Positions 22,090 through 34,085 of a stretch of 64,000 bases of DNA are shown piece by piece. The stretch lies in assembly GCA_030522415.1 (NCBI GenBank), contig CM060107.1, forward strand, positions 4,886,847 through 4,950,846. Reading direction: 5' to 3'. Each line of letters starts with the position of its first letter. Position 1 is the stretch's first letter. The position numbers were made by a program, and so were the translations under genes. The notes under the pieces were generated by a model. It was not told where the DNA came from, did no database searches, and was given only the letters and a program-made list of their open reading frames with translations. The stretch comes from Channallabes apus. Lineage: Eukaryota > Chordata > Actinopteri > Siluriformes > Clariidae.

Positions 22090-22545
22090 TTTATATCATA
22101 TATAATAAAATCTATATTTATCTTATAGAAGACATATATTTCATGTTCATGAATAAGAAACCAGTGTTGTGGTATAATGTTGTAATAAGGCTCGACTCAA
22201 TAAGGACGTGTCCTAATGACAAATAGTTTGACCCTTTAACTAGGACACAAAAATTTGGTTGATTCACAGGAAATTTTGGTTACAATTCATTTATTATCAC
22301 CACAGAAGTTGGTGGTATGGAGGCTCGGAACAATGTTTGAATTTCCGGTTCTGCATTTGGATTTGCAGAAGGAGTCACATGGGATTCCGTTGAGTTAGTT
22401 ATTGTTCATATTAGTGAAGGTGAGGAAGTACATTCCAGAAAATATTAGTTGCTTCTGTTTTAAGATCCGAAATATTAGCCACAGATTTCCTGCTTACATT
22501 TTTCTTTGGTGGTTTAAACCATCACCCACGTTTTTCTGCCGCTGA
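22090..22545. other. Intron of copy B
   Basis: 22125-22180 (ttcatgttcatgaataagaa) matches 2600-2640 of copy A. The rest is unrecognised. Confidence 0.5.
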
Positions 22546-22548
22546 CAA

Positions 22549-22855
22549 TATTCAATTCAATAAAATTCAATTCTATTTATTTAGCGCTTTTAACAATGGT
22601 CATTGTCTCAAAGCAGCTTCACAAAATGAAAGAATTTTTTTTTAAGAAAACATTTGGAAGTGTGTATGTGTGAGAAAAATGTGTCGATAATAATGAGATG
22701 AATGAATGATGAATGGAATGTCCCTGATGAGCAAGCCAAGGGTGACGGCGACAGTGGCAAGGAAAAACTCCCTGAGATGGTAATAGGAAGAAACCTTGAG
22801 AGGAACCAGACTCAACAAGGAACCCATCCTCATCTGGGTGATAACAGATTTGGGA
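22549..22855 (-). repeat. L2 3' UTR fragment
   Basis: Tail ttcaattcaataaaattc and 3' UTR block (ggcaaggaaaaactccctga) in reverse orientation; 5'-truncated. Confidence 0.85.
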
Positions 22856-23373
22856 ATATTCAGACATCATTTGGACGGTTCTGAATACGTCACAGCCTTA
22901 ACAACAAATTGTGATTGAACCCCTTTAAAAAATGCTACTAGCAATCAGGGAGAATGAAGTGGCAAGTGTGTTTACACTGAGAATCACCTGTCATGTACTA
23001 TGTGTGTGTGCATGTCTCATAGGCGTGTGCGCGCATTTCATATACAGGTCCTTCTCAAAAAATTTGCATATTGTGATAAAGTTCATTATTTTCTGTAATG
23101 TACTGATAAACATTAGACTTTCATATATTTTAGATTCATTACACACAAACTGAAGTAGTTCAAGCCTTTTATTGTTTTAATATTGATGATTGTGGCATAC
23201 AGCTCATGAAAACCCAAAATCCCTATCTCAAAAAATTAGCATATCATGAAAAGGTTCTCTAAACGAGCTATTAACCTAATCATCTGAATCAACTAATTAA
23301 CTCTAAACACCTGCAAAAGATTCCTGAGGCTTTTAAAAACTCCCAGCCTGGTTGATTACTCAAAACCGCAATT

Positions 23374-24200
23374 ATGGGTAAGACTGCCGACCTGACTGCT
23401 GTCCAGAAGGACATCATTGACACCCTCAAGCAAGAGGGTAAGACACAAACAAATTTCTGAACGAATAGGCTGTTCCCAGAGTGCTGTATCAAGGCACCTC
23501 AGTGGGAAGTTTGTGGGAAGGAAAAAGTGTGGCAGAAAACGCTGCACAACGAGAAGAGGTGACCGGGCCCTGAGGAAGATTGTGGAGAAGGACCGATTCC
23601 AGACCTTGGGGGACCTGCGGAAGCAGTGGACTGAGTCTGGAGTAGAAACATCCAGAGCCACCGTGTACAGGCGTGTGCAGGAAATGGGCTACAGGTTGCA
23701 AATTTTGCATGTCATTCGGAAATCAAGGTGCCAGAGTCTGGAGGAAGACTGGGGAGAGGGAAATGCCAAAATGCCTGAAGTCCAGTGTCAAGTACCCACA
23801 GTCAGTGATGGTCTGGGGTGCCATGTCAGCTGCTGGTGTTGGTCCACTGTGTTTTATCAAGGGCAGGGTCAATGCCGCTAGCTATCAGGAGATTTTGGAG
23901 CACTTCATGCTTCCAGCTGCTGAAAAGCTTTATGGAGATGAAGATTTAATTTTTCAGCACGACCTGGCACCTGCTCACAGTGCCAAAACTACTGGTAAAT
24001 GGTTTACTGACCATGGTATTACTGTGCTCAATTGGCCTGCCAACTCTCCTGACTTGAACCCCATAGAGAATCTGTGGGATATTGTGAAGAGAAAGTTGAG
24101 AGACACAAGACACAAGAATCTGCAAAAGGATTCCCGACCAAGTATTGAGTGCATAACTGAACATAATTATTTGAAGGTTGACTTTTTTTGTATTAAAAAC
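23374..24200 (+). pseudogene. Tc1 transposase, broken
   Basis: Starts ATGGGTAAGACTGCCGACC at 23374. N-terminal paired-type HTH region (QISERIGCSQSAVSRHLSG) in one frame. A deletion removes the first catalytic Asp region, then the C-terminal part appears in the frame of 23673 (VMVWGAMSA, FQHDLAPAHSAK, NSPDLNPIENLW, holding the second Asp and the Glu of the DDE triad). Frameshifts and the missing segment make it inactive. Confidence 0.85.
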
Positions 24201-24260
24201 ACTTTTCTTTTAGTGTCGGATGAAATATGCAAATTTTTTGAGATAGGGATTTTGGGTTTT

Positions 24261-25391
24261 ACATTTAGGCATTTGGCAGACGCTCTCATCCAGCGCGACT
24301 TACAAAAAGTGCTTTAAAGTTAACATCCCTGGATACATACTTAAACTGTGTTAACTAGGTTAATAACTAAGTGCCATTAGTCCAACACAACTGGAAGAGG
24401 GATTTTTTTTTGGGGGGGGGGGGGGGGGGGGGGGGGGGTTAGTCCAAGTTCTGGAGAAACAGATGTGTCTTGAGTCATCGTTTAAAGATAGTCAAGTCTC
24501 TGCTGTACGGACATCTTGAGAAAGTTCGTTCCACCACCTAGGTGCCAGAACAGAAAAGAGCCTGGATGAATGTCGCCCTCGATCCCTGAGAGATGGTGGG
24601 ATGAGGCGAGCAGTGCTGGAGGAACGTGGTGCAGTGTGTGGTGTGATTAGAGCAGAGAGGTAAGTGGAAAGGAAAGGAGAGAGTAAGTTGGGTGTCATCT
24701 GCACAACAATGGTATGAAAATCCATGCGATGATATGACTTTACCAAGAGACCAGATATAGAGGGAAAACAGAAGAGGACCAAGTACTGAGCCCTGTGGGA
24801 CACCAGTAGAGAGTCTACGTGGGGCAGATGTAGATCCCCTCCATGTTACCTCATATGACTTATCTTCTAGGTAAGAAGCAAACCATTGCCACGCTGTTCC
24901 ACAATTTCCAAGGCTTGTAAGAATAGATAACAGAATCTTGTGGTTCACTGTGTCAAATGCAGCTGACAGGTCCAGGAGGATGAGAACAGATGACAGTTTG
25001 CTGACAGAAGGGCAGTCTCTGTGGAATGTGCCACTTTGAATCCAGATTGGTTGGGATCATTAAGGTTGTTCTGTGAGAGATAAAGAGACATTTGGTTATA
25101 AACAGTTCTTTCAAGAATTTTGGAAATAAAAGAGAGAAGAAGTGACACCGGGCGATAGTTGTTAACTTCTGATGGGTCCAGGCAGGGTTTCTTGAGGATG
25201 GGAATAACCCTTGCCTTCTTAAAAGCAGCAGGAACATGACCAGATGATATGGAATGGTTGATGATGGTTGTGGTGAAGAAGGGAAGGAGGTCTTGTGAGA
25301 TTGCCTGGAGCATTGTGGAGGGGATTGGGTCTAATGAACAGGTGGTGGGGTTAGATGACGAGATGATCTGCTGAATCTCATCAGATGACAA
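24261..25391 (-). mobile_element. L2-type LINE fragment inside a Tc1 element
   Basis: Minus-strand RT remnant: SLDPIPSTML, ILKKPCLDPSEVNNYRPVSL and [19 protein letters not shown]. The 3' end is at 24261 (acatttaggcatttggcaga...). The target repeat ggtttt flanks it (24255-24260, 25392-25397). Frames 25532-24945, 24948-24538 and others show at least two shifts. Its 3' tail equals the tail of the SINE at 2738. Confidence 0.85.
24412..24438 (+). repeat. Poly-G tract
   Basis: Nine T residues followed by 27 consecutive G, inside the LINE 3' UTR. Confidence 0.9.
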
Positions 25392-25883
25392 GGTTTTCAT
25401 GAGCTGTATGCCACAATCATCAATATTAAAACAATAAAAGGCTTGAACTACTTCAGTTGTGTGTAATGAATCTAAAATATATGAAAGTCTAATGTTTATC
25501 AGTACATTACAGAAAATAATGAACTTTATCATAATATGATAATTTTTTTAGAAGGACCTGTATATTTGTTTGAGCGATTAGTAGTATACATGTATGTGTG
25601 AGTGTTTCATATATGCATGTGTGTGTGTATGGAATGTTTCCTGTTTGTGTGTATGAGTGAAGTTGGATTTAAGCTCTATGCGACACTTCATATTTTATTA
25701 AAGTTAGTCATTAGAGTCGTTATTTAAAGTCATGATGTTGATGGATTTACACAACCAGTGAGGAAACCTGGGTCATGACTCAGAGGTTAAGGCGTCTGAT
25801 ACTGACCTTATTTCTAACTCCGTTATCTGATACGCTGAGACTTTTATAATTAGTCAGTGTTTCACACTGTATGATTTACTTAC

Positions 25884-25916
25884 CTGTGACTGAAAGTTGA
25901 GCTGCATTGATGGAAT
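25884..25916 (-). CDS. Candidate small exon, end of an Ig domain (copy B)
   Basis: 33 nt between ccacag and gtaagt on the minus strand, phase 1 to phase 1. It encodes SINAAQLSVT, like the final strand of the Ig exon at 21752 (EVQLSVN). Could be the remnant of a deleted upstream Ig domain. Confidence 0.35.
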
Positions 25917-25975
25917 CTGTGGGGGGGGAATTTTTTTTTTTAAATCACGATGATTTGTAGTAACATACAGTACAT

Positions 25976-27264
25976 CAGTGCATTGCAAAAGAATTCATAC
26001 GCCTTGAACTTTTCCACATTTCGTCACATTATAACCACAAAGGTAAATTAGATTTTATTGGAAAGACAATGTTAAATGGTTTTCAACATATTTCATGAAT
26101 AAAATTTTATAAATTTTGGTGTGCAATTGGATTCAGCCCCCTTTACTCTGATACCCCGAACTAAAATCCAGTGGGACCTTCAGAAGTCACATGATTAGTA
26201 AAATAGAGTCCACCTGTGTGTAAATAATCTCAGTATAAATACAGCTGTTCTGTGACGCCCTGAGAGGTTTGTTAGAGAACATTAGTGAACAAACAGCATC
26301 ATGAAGCCCAAGGAACACACCAGACAGCTCAGGGCTAAAGTTGTGGGGAAGTGTTCCATCCATCGTCCAAAAATAGAAAGAGTACGGCAAAACTGTAAAC
26401 CCACCAAGACGTGGCCGTCCAGGTAAACAGACAGGTCGGGCGAGGAGAGCATTAATCAGAGAAGCAGCCAAGAGGACCATGTTAACTCTGGAGGAGCTGC
26501 AGATATCCACAGCTCAGGTGGGACCATCTGTCCACAGGACAACTATTAGTCGTGACCTCCACAAATCTGGCCTTCATGGAAGAGCAGCAAGAAGAAAGTA
26601 ATTGTTGAAAGAAAGCCACAAAAAGACCCATTTGTAGTTTGTGACAAGGCAAAAAGAAAACATGTGGAAGAAGGTGCACTGGTCAGATAAGACCAACAGT
26701 TTTTGGCCTGAATGCAAAACATTATGTGTGGTGGAAAACTAACGCTGTGAAACATGGTGGTGGCAGCATCATGTTATGGGGATGATTTCTTCAGCAGGGA
26801 CAGGGATGCTAAAGTCAAATACAGAACAATCTTTAGAAGAAAACCTGTTAAGAGTCTGCAAAAGACTTGAGACTGGGGTGGAGCTTCACCTTCCAGCAGG
26901 ACAGCAACAGTAAACACACAGCCAGAGCTACAATACAGTATTCATGTGTTCAAAGTCCAGACCTAAATCCAATTGAGAATCTGTGGCAAGACATGAAAAT
27001 TGCAGTTCACAGATGCTCTTTATCTAACCAAATTAATCTTAAACTATTTTTGAAAAAAGGTACTGAAAATGTACTGAATACAAGTCCACACTTATCGGAT
27101 ATTTATTTGTAAAAAATAAATTAATAAATAAATGAAAAACATTTTCATTCCTCTTCACAATTACAGTATGTGCCTCTTTATGTTGGTCCATCACATAAAA
27201 TCTGAATAAAATAAATTTATGTTTGTGGTAGTTCAAGGGGTATGAATACTTTTGAAAGGCACTG
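25976..27264 (+). mobile_element. Tc1-like transposon, decayed
   Basis: Ends cagtgcattgcaaaagaatt and ...tgaaaggcactg are inverted, with TA-containing flanks. About 1.29 kb. Confidence 0.85.
26301..27020 (+). pseudogene. Tc1 transposase pseudogene
   Basis: Plus-strand remnant from an ATG at 26301 (MKPKEHTRQLRAKVV). Several stops and frameshifts; the last part (FTFQQDSNSKHTARATIQYS, then QSPDLNPIENLWQDMK) preserves the second Asp and the Glu motifs. Confidence 0.8.
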
Positions 27265-27281
27265 TATAGAAATAGATACAG

Positions 27282-27383
<102 letters not shown>

Positions 27384-27441
27384 CGCATGTTGTAGTCAGT
27401 GTTAGGACTGCAGCGTTAGTGATTCTCACCCATTCACTCAC

Positions 27442-27545
27442 CCAGACATAAGATATACAGGACATACAGGAGGGTTGTGATGTCCCTAAGACTGCTGTGG
27501 AGTTTGGATTTACTGAAAGTAACACATGGAAATGAGAAACCATGA
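27442..27545 (-). pseudogene. Degenerate signal-peptide exon of copy B
   Basis: Paralogue of 5313-5424 by sequence and donor (G|gtgagtg at 27442/27441). The hydrophobic codons (TTLLYVLYILCL) are in the frame that would splice in phase 1, but no ATG precedes them in that frame because of an indel. The ATG near 27540 is in another frame. It is either inactive or used only as part of a longer first exon. Confidence 0.5.
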
Positions 27546-27640
27546 GTCCAGGTATGAAATATATAATCATCATTCATCATTGTGAAATTGCATAATAAAG
27601 ACAGTTATCTCTGATATCCTGTGTATATATACACACACAC

Positions 27641-28187
27641 TATATTGTGAAAAGTTTTCTTTCTTCTGCCTTTAAGTGCATATAAAATCGAGTAACGTCC
27701 AATTCTTAATCCAGAGGGTTTAATATAACAGCTTAAACTCTTCTGTGAAGGCTTTCCACAAGCTTTACGAGTGGGTTTACGGGAATTTTTTATCATTCTT
27801 CCAGAAGCACATTTGTGAGGTCAGAAACAGATGTTGGACAAGAAGGCGTGTCTCACAGTCCAAGCTCTAATTCTTCCCAAAGGTGTTCTTTCGGGTTGAG
27901 GTCCGTACTCTGCGCAGGACAGTCAAGTTCTTCCACAGCAAACTCACTCATCCATGTCTTTATGGACATAAATGTTGCTTTGTGCATTAGTCCGAATGAC
28001 CTCACAAATGCACATAAACACAGTCCTAAACCTTGTGGAAAGCCTTCACAGAAGATTTGAAGCTGTTATAGATTCAAAGGGGGTGGGGCTAACATCATAT
28101 TAAACCCTACAGATTAAAAACTGAATGTAACTCATGTTCATACGATATGCATGTAAGGGCAGATGAGCGAATACTTTTGACAATATA
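27641..28187. mobile_element. Tc1-derived MITE, longer relative of 2228-2587
   Basis: Inverted ends (tatattgtgaaaag... and ...cttttgacaatata) and internal blocks (cttccagaagcacatttgtg, catgtctttatggac) of the same Tc1-like family; the transposase is mostly deleted. Confidence 0.7.
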
Positions 28188-28271
28188 ATGTGAATATACC
28201 GTATACAGGGGTTGGACACTGAAATTGAAACACTGGCCAAATTAGTGTTGGTGAGAAATCACCAATTAACA

Positions 28272-28685
28272 GACCTCCGAGTGGCGCAGTGGTAAAGTGC
28301 TGCTGTAACCTCTCGCAGCCAGAGGTCTAGAGAGAGCCGATTGGCCGAGCTCTCTCAGAGGGGAGGGATTAGAGGTACCCTTGTGCTCCCACATTAATCA
28401 CGGCTCTACAGCCAAACAGGGGCGTCTGTGAGCTCATGCACACAGAAGGAGTGGATAGCGCTGTCCTTCGAGTGTTTTACGCTGCCCCAACGTTGCGTGA
28501 CCGAGCAGTTCGAAAAGATACAGTCGGCTGTCGTCACATGGTTCGGAGGAAACACGTGATAGTCTTCGGCCCTCCCGACTGAGTGGTATTAGCAGCCTTA
28601 ATGTGGGAGCCCCCTAGTGACGGGGAGGAATTGGACACGACTAAATTTGGGAGAAAATCGGGGAAAAATCCAAAAAACAAAAAAA
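28272..28685 (+). repeat. tRNA-derived SINE with 18-bp TSD
   Basis: Head cgagtggcgcagtggtaaag, long body, A-rich tail. Perfect duplication agaaatcaccaattaaca at 28254-28271 and 28686-28703. Its target resembles the end of another Tc1-like element (ggggttggacactgaaattg at 28209). Confidence 0.85.
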
Positions 28686-28811
28686 AGAAATCACCAATTA
28701 ACAAACAGCACCTCAGATAAGAGGGCGTCCAAACTTGAGCAGTAGTGTGTGTGTGCGCGTGTGTGTGTATATACAGTAGGTACATATATCAGACAAGCCC
28801 GAAATTATTCA

Positions 28812-28928
28812 AAATGTAGCCACTGGAATTTCAAAATATTTAGATATGGTCTTAAAGCCCTTTTCTGACTTGTAAGCAGTCACAATGCGTGGCTGCAGGT
28901 CCTCAGTGAGCTCCTTTGTCTTAGCCAT
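28812..28928 (-). pseudogene. Tc1 transposase N-terminal fragment
   Basis: Starts at the ATG at 28928 (MAKTKELTEDL) and covers the DNA-binding helix region (SEKGFKTISKYFEIP). The rest of the enzyme is missing. The hAT MITE inserted exactly over the start codon. Confidence 0.75.
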
Positions 28929-28931
28929 GAT

Positions 28932-30035
28932 TAGGGTTGGGTATCGTTTGGGTTTTTTTCGATACCGGTGCCAAATCGATACTTTTAAAACGGTACCGGT
29001 GCCAAAACGGTGCCTGAACCGATACTTTACAAAAGCTACAAAATGTACAAACATTAAATGTAATGCTTAAAATTCAACAATATATTAAAAGTTTTAAGTA
29101 TATATGAATATATAAGCTTAAAATTTTAGCAATTGTTTTGCAGAAATTTCACCATATTTGCCTTTTCTGTCAAAATATGACACCTTTCCTGACTTATTGC
29201 CCTGCACAGGACATGTATAGCCGTCTTTGCAATGGTAAATGGGGTCACTGTTGTAGTACTACTAGTACTAGCTGGAAAGCCATAATTATAAACAGAATCC
29301 ATGTTACATTAGTTTTTTACAAATAGTTTGACCATTTGTTAGCATAAATTCAAGATTTGTATTTTGTTATTAACATTACATTATCCTACTACTAACCTGC
29401 GGAAAGTCTGCTGACGTCATCATAATCTGTGGACCTTTTTGCTACAGTTGGTGTGACTGGGACTGGGGTCGTCCACACCGATAGTGTCAGCTGTTGATCA
29501 CAAGCTGTCAAACACGTTGCCTCCCTCTGCTTTTAACTTTATTCAGTGTATTTATTCTGCTTTTTACTTTATTCCATCTGCTCTCCAATGTTTCATTAGA
29601 TTTGACGTGTTTCCCCCTTTACACGCAACTGCTGTAAAACAGTCGCTGCACGTCGCGGTGCCGGTATACTTTCTTGTGAAATACAGCCACACTTTCGACC
29701 GTTTAGTCTTAGGCATTTTAACGGAAGTTTAATTTATCATGCTAAGATAGCGGTAGACCGCCTGCTGCTGTCAGAGCGAGTGTAACGTTAGTTGCTGCAT
29801 TCACGCACATGTCGGATGGTCGCTCATTTCCTGATGATTTGTGCTTTTAATTTTTTTATTTAATCTAATAAACTATTAATCTACAAAAATATATGAATCT
29901 AGTGAACAAATGTTTCAATCGACAGTTCAGGCATTTAAGTGGCACCGAAATGAGGCACCGAAATTCGCGTTCTGTTCCGGTCTGGTACATACCGGTTCTA
30001 TAGGTATTAGCACCGGTTTTCGGTACCCAACCCTA
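28932..30035. mobile_element. hAT-type non-autonomous element (MITE)
   Basis: 1,104 bp with ends tagggttggg...cccaaccctaand a perfect 8-bp duplication gccatgat (28924-28931, 30036-30043), the hAT hallmark. Sub-terminal GC-rich ccggtgcc motifs recur near both ends. No transposase. Confidence 0.85.
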
Positions 30036-30399
30036 GCCATGATGGTCCATAAACCAACAGAGCTTCTGTTTTTCACCTGTTAAGTTGATTAAAACAGCTG
30101 ATCCCAATGAATCAGGGTAATTAGGATGCTTTACAACAGCTTGGACTATTTGGAATGGTATAGAACTTTGGATTTTCCCTATAGACTGTTACAGTTTGTA
30201 AAGGGTATGAATAATTTTGGACATGCCACTTTTTGTTCAAATGTAAATAAAAGCTGAGAAATATTTTTTTCCACAATGATGCCTTTTATACATCATTTCG
30301 GGAAACACCTGTGTCATTTCTAATCAGGAAAAAAACTTGCTGGTTAAATAAAAGTGAAGAATATAGTGTATGAATAATTTTGGGATTGACATACATACA

Positions 30400-30774
30400 C
30401 ACATTATATATATATGATTTTATTACGAATTTAAACACATATAATTATTATTTAACCACATTAGGAAATAATTCTCTCCTACCAGAAAGGATGCTGTTCT
30501 GTCTGCCAATGTGTAAATAGTTCACAGTGCAGCACCTGTAGGATCATAGTGGAGCAACATTTTACCAACTCAAATGCAATTAGAGAAATTCAAAAATTAT
30601 TTTAAAAACTCGATACAGGAGTCAGTGTGGTGAAAGTGATACTGAATCATTTTCCCCAACTCTACTAATTATGAACTCTCTCATGTAATGCTGTTACTTT
30701 AAAAGATCAGTGGATATACAGAATTTACATTATTAAGTTCTGATTGCACAGATTTCAGACTTATTTTTAACCGG

Positions 30775-30815
<41 letters not shown>

Positions 30816-31100
30816 TCACTGTGAAATGGTTTAACGTAATCTTTACTCCTAATTGAGTGTGAACTCATCAAACAAAAAAGAAAAAGGAAAAAAAAGAGAA
30901 AAGGTTAAAGCCATTAGGGTCACATTTTGGAAAAAAGGAATTAAAGGAGAAACAAAAAAATAATAAAGATATGTTGCTCTTATCTCTACACAGTATGTAC
31001 ATTTATGATGTATTTGGTAAAAAGGGGAGTATAACATGGTATATGTAGCATATAATATGTTTAACTTAACTTGCTTTGTTGGATTTGTTTGTTTTTTAGG
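30400..31100. other. No gene; (CA)n at 30779-30811
   Basis: AT-rich sequence with a short CA microsatellite; no coding signal. Confidence 0.5.
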
Positions 31101-31101
31101 A

Positions 31102-31690
31102 TACAAGATTTTGCTACATAGTTCATACACACTTGCACGTATACAAAAGAAACTCTGTGCAAATTTAGAGCTCATTGAGCTGAACGACTTTCGCACGTGT
31201 GTCATGGGCTCAATGAAACAGGCAGTCAGTTATTTTGGGTCATTCGCAAAACGCAACCAAAGAATTTTGCTCTACTCCCCCTAGGGGATTTATATGATCA
31301 CCACCAAACCGGGCTGATGTGATCTAAAGACACAGAGGATGCAAAATTGTGGAGGGATTTTTCACGGGGTCAGCCATGATAATGCCTTAAACTTACGCTG
31401 GAAAATGGTTAACTTTTTGTGTGGCCTTACTCAGCATACTTGAGACATTATCAGGCCTGAGCTGTTTGAGATATCAAAAATCCCAAATTCTCTATTCTCA
31501 AAATCATATAAATCTTATAAATTCCCTAGGAGGAGGAGTGTATATCAAAGTTCATCAGGTGTGTTTTGCGAACCACCCAAAATAACTGACTTTCTGTTGA
31601 GTTGAGCCGAGGACATGCAACATTGTTCAGCACAATTCTGAGTTCTGTGTGCATTTGTGTAAGTGTGTATGAGCTATGCAACAAAATCAC
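31102..31690. repeat. Long imperfect inverted repeat
   Basis: Arms of about 200 bp (31102-31310; 31490-31690) share ttttg.tacatag.tcatacac, cagtcagttattttgggt and cctag.g.atttat in inverted order around a spacer of about 180 bp. No TIR-bounded coding sequence. Confidence 0.6.
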
Positions 31691-31719
31691 ACGATGACGA
31701 CATAGAGCTGATGTCATGG

Positions 31720-32335
31720 TGCTTTGGTCCTAATTAACTTTTGTTTATGTATAACTGGAGGGTCCACGCGGCTCCACCCACGTGCACATCCTGGCGCGTG
31801 AATCATCGTAGGCGGTTATAACTGCCAGCTGCTCCTTACTGTACGCGGCTACATTGTAACAGCTGTGATTCACTCTGTATGATGTAATGTACAACGTAAG
31901 TGATGATAATAACGATTCCTGCAGATACACTGACTTTGGTCCAACCCACCCGCCAAGCAAACAGAGTTTCGGTTTTATAAACATAGATACACACGTACAT
32001 GATATACACAACCTTTACAATTATCCTGCAAACAGCTTACAGATATACACACAATAGAATGTGTCAATAACACACGGGGAGTGTCCGTGTCGCTACCTGT
32101 TCGTTTCGGCTTCCAACCGAAGTATTTTCTTTTGTCTTCGTTTTATTTCGTTGCATATTCACTTCAATTATTATTATTATGTTTATCGTAATGCCTATTT
32201 TTGGCTTTATTTTTTGACAACCAGCTGATCTGACTGGTTCTGACTGGAACAGTATCCGCAGCTTGTATGGAAACCATCCAATTGGCCTATAGTCCCCTGG
32301 GGAGTGTACTGCACCGTCATGTTAAGTGCGATTCC
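31720..32335. other. No feature recognised
   Basis: GC-moderate patch at 31760-31830 then AT-rich; no gene seen. Confidence 0.4.
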
Positions 32336-32339
32336 AAAC

Positions 32340-33260
32340 CGCAGAAAGCGGAAATGTCGAGGGTGTAGGGAACAAGTGAACAAAGGATCTATACTTCACC
32401 GGAAGTGGGAATGAAAACTTTCCCATCATGCACTGCTGGAGCGCTCAAATGGAGCTCGAAAAGTGGGTGACATACGTATTATCCTCATTATAGAGAAGAA
32501 AAATAATTATTGTATACTGTAAATTAATCTAATAATGTATGCACGTGGGACGGGGAATTCGGCGCTGGGCTCCTCCCTCTTCACTGGCATGTACTGCGAG
32601 CCTCCTGTGGGCCACTTGTGCTACTGTTCACGCGCTAACTTTTATTTGTCACATACACAGTACGATATGCAGTGAAATGCTTAGACAACTGCTCGTGACC
32701 TTAAAATAAAAGTCCATGAATAGGAAATAAATCTTAAAAAGAAAATAGAAGGTAAAATTAACTAAGAGAATAAAATAAAATAACTGAACAGTACAAAATA
32801 TACAATATAAGAAAATGTATGAAAAAATATAGAATAATAAGAAAAACAGCTGTACAATGTAGAAATATAGAATTTATGGAATTTTTGTGTGGGAATAAGT
32901 TGGATATAAATGGAAATGTCCAGGGGCTGTGCAAATGTGCCTGGAAGAGTAAAGTGTCTTGTGCATCAGGGTAACAGAACGTCCAAGGGGTGTGCAAATG
33001 TGCTCGAAAGGGATTTATTGAAAGTGACTTGTGATAGAGTGATTTAACTAATGTCCACGAATGTGCAGTTGTGCAGTGGCCACTAGTGTAAATGAATGTC
33101 CAGAATGTCCAGAGTGAGTGTAAAAACCATATGTGCAAAATGGATCAGTACTGTGTGGTGTCACACATTCCCTGAACAGGGAGTAGGGAGCACACTGAAG
33201 TATATTTCGAAATGTAACACAGCCCCACCAGAGGCATTCCACTGTGTATATATACTGTAA
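32340..33260. repeat. Repeat block shared with 6050-6470, split by a LINE tail
   Basis: Left (gtgtagggaacaagtgaaca at 32364) and right (cctgaacagggag ... ccagaggcattccac, 33168-33242) parts match the 6-kb block; the middle holds the LINE tail 32638-33130. Confidence 0.55.
32638..33130 (-). repeat. Rex1/CR1-like LINE 3' UTR fragment
   Basis: Reverse orientation: tttatttgtcacatacacag and atgcagtgaaatgctt are the complement of the tail at 15140-15190. Non-coding. Confidence 0.75.
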
Positions 33261-33264
33261 GTAA

Positions 33265-33780
33265 TGATGGGATGTTTGGATCATTTTAGTGACTCGGTTC
33301 TTTGAATCCCGTTCATCAAAATGAACAAATATTTTTTGAGTCATTTAGTTTATTTCATTCTTTTGTTCAGAAATAAAATTAAATGTTACATTTGTAATAA
33401 ACCGACCCCCAGCATGTCTACATACCCAAATTTTGCCTATAGTTCCAGTAATGAAAATTTTACATTTTGATAAATATTGTAGCGTTTTACTGCCGGAAAG
33501 GATGTTGGAGAGACGAGTGAGCTTGCTTGCTACCTGCAGCCGCCGCCCCGCCCACGCCACACTATGATTATTATAAACAGAATGAGCAGTTCACCTCTCA
33601 TATCTTCTGGTCTGAACTGTTCATTCTTTTGTCCCAAGATCCTCATATACCCTATGCAGTGCATTACACAGGAAACAGAATTGAGCGATTCTTCTCATGA
33701 GTCTTCTAGTCTGAGTCGTTCGTACTGCTTCAGGACTTTCGTATGTTTAACATAATCATCCTATCTCTTGACCTATCAGT
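33265..33780. other. No feature recognised
   Basis: No ORF or boundaries that I can support. Confidence 0.4.
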
Positions 33781-33784
33781 TGTT

Positions 33785-34085
33785 TGTCCTGTACTGTATA
33801 CCTGTGTGTACTGTACACCCAGATAATACACAATTGTCGGACAGAGGAACTTTATTATTATTTTTAATTAACGAATTTACTTTATGATTTTTCTCTGGTG
33901 CTAAGCCAGACATGTGTTGGACGAGCAAACAGTGAAGTGAAACTTGAAAAGAAGCAGTTGATTTTCCGTCTCTTATTCTGGTGGTAAAAACCACACGCTG
34001 TGCACAAGACAAAAACCCACAACTTCTCTTTTCATTAGATCTATTCAAGTCATTGGCCTCAACTTCTTAACTTAAATATCTGAAG
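33785..34085. repeat. Block shared with 53250-53525
   Basis: tctctggtgctaag, cgtgcacaagacaaaaa and cactggcctca-like motifs occur in the same order in both places. Function unknown; possibly flanking DNA of duplicated receptor genes. Confidence 0.55.

Larger units (their letters stand above)
23045..25560 (+). mobile_element. Tc1-like transposon split by a LINE
   Basis: Inverted ends caggtccttctcaaaaaa (23045) and complementary ...aggacctg (25560), with TA on both sides. The LINE fragment 24261-25391 interrupts it; without the insert the element is about 1.39 kb. Confidence 0.85.
28791..30390 (-). mobile_element. Tc1-like transposon split by a hAT MITE
   Basis: Left end near gacaagcccgaaattattca and right end ...gaataattttgggattgac are inverted. 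Only the transposase N-terminus remains, on the minus strand next to the MITE. Confidence 0.65.

Noticed and set aside
33776..34048. 90-codon minus-strand ORF (MNRSNEKRSCG...)
   Set aside because: The paralogous block at 53250 does not keep the frame, so coding is unlikely.
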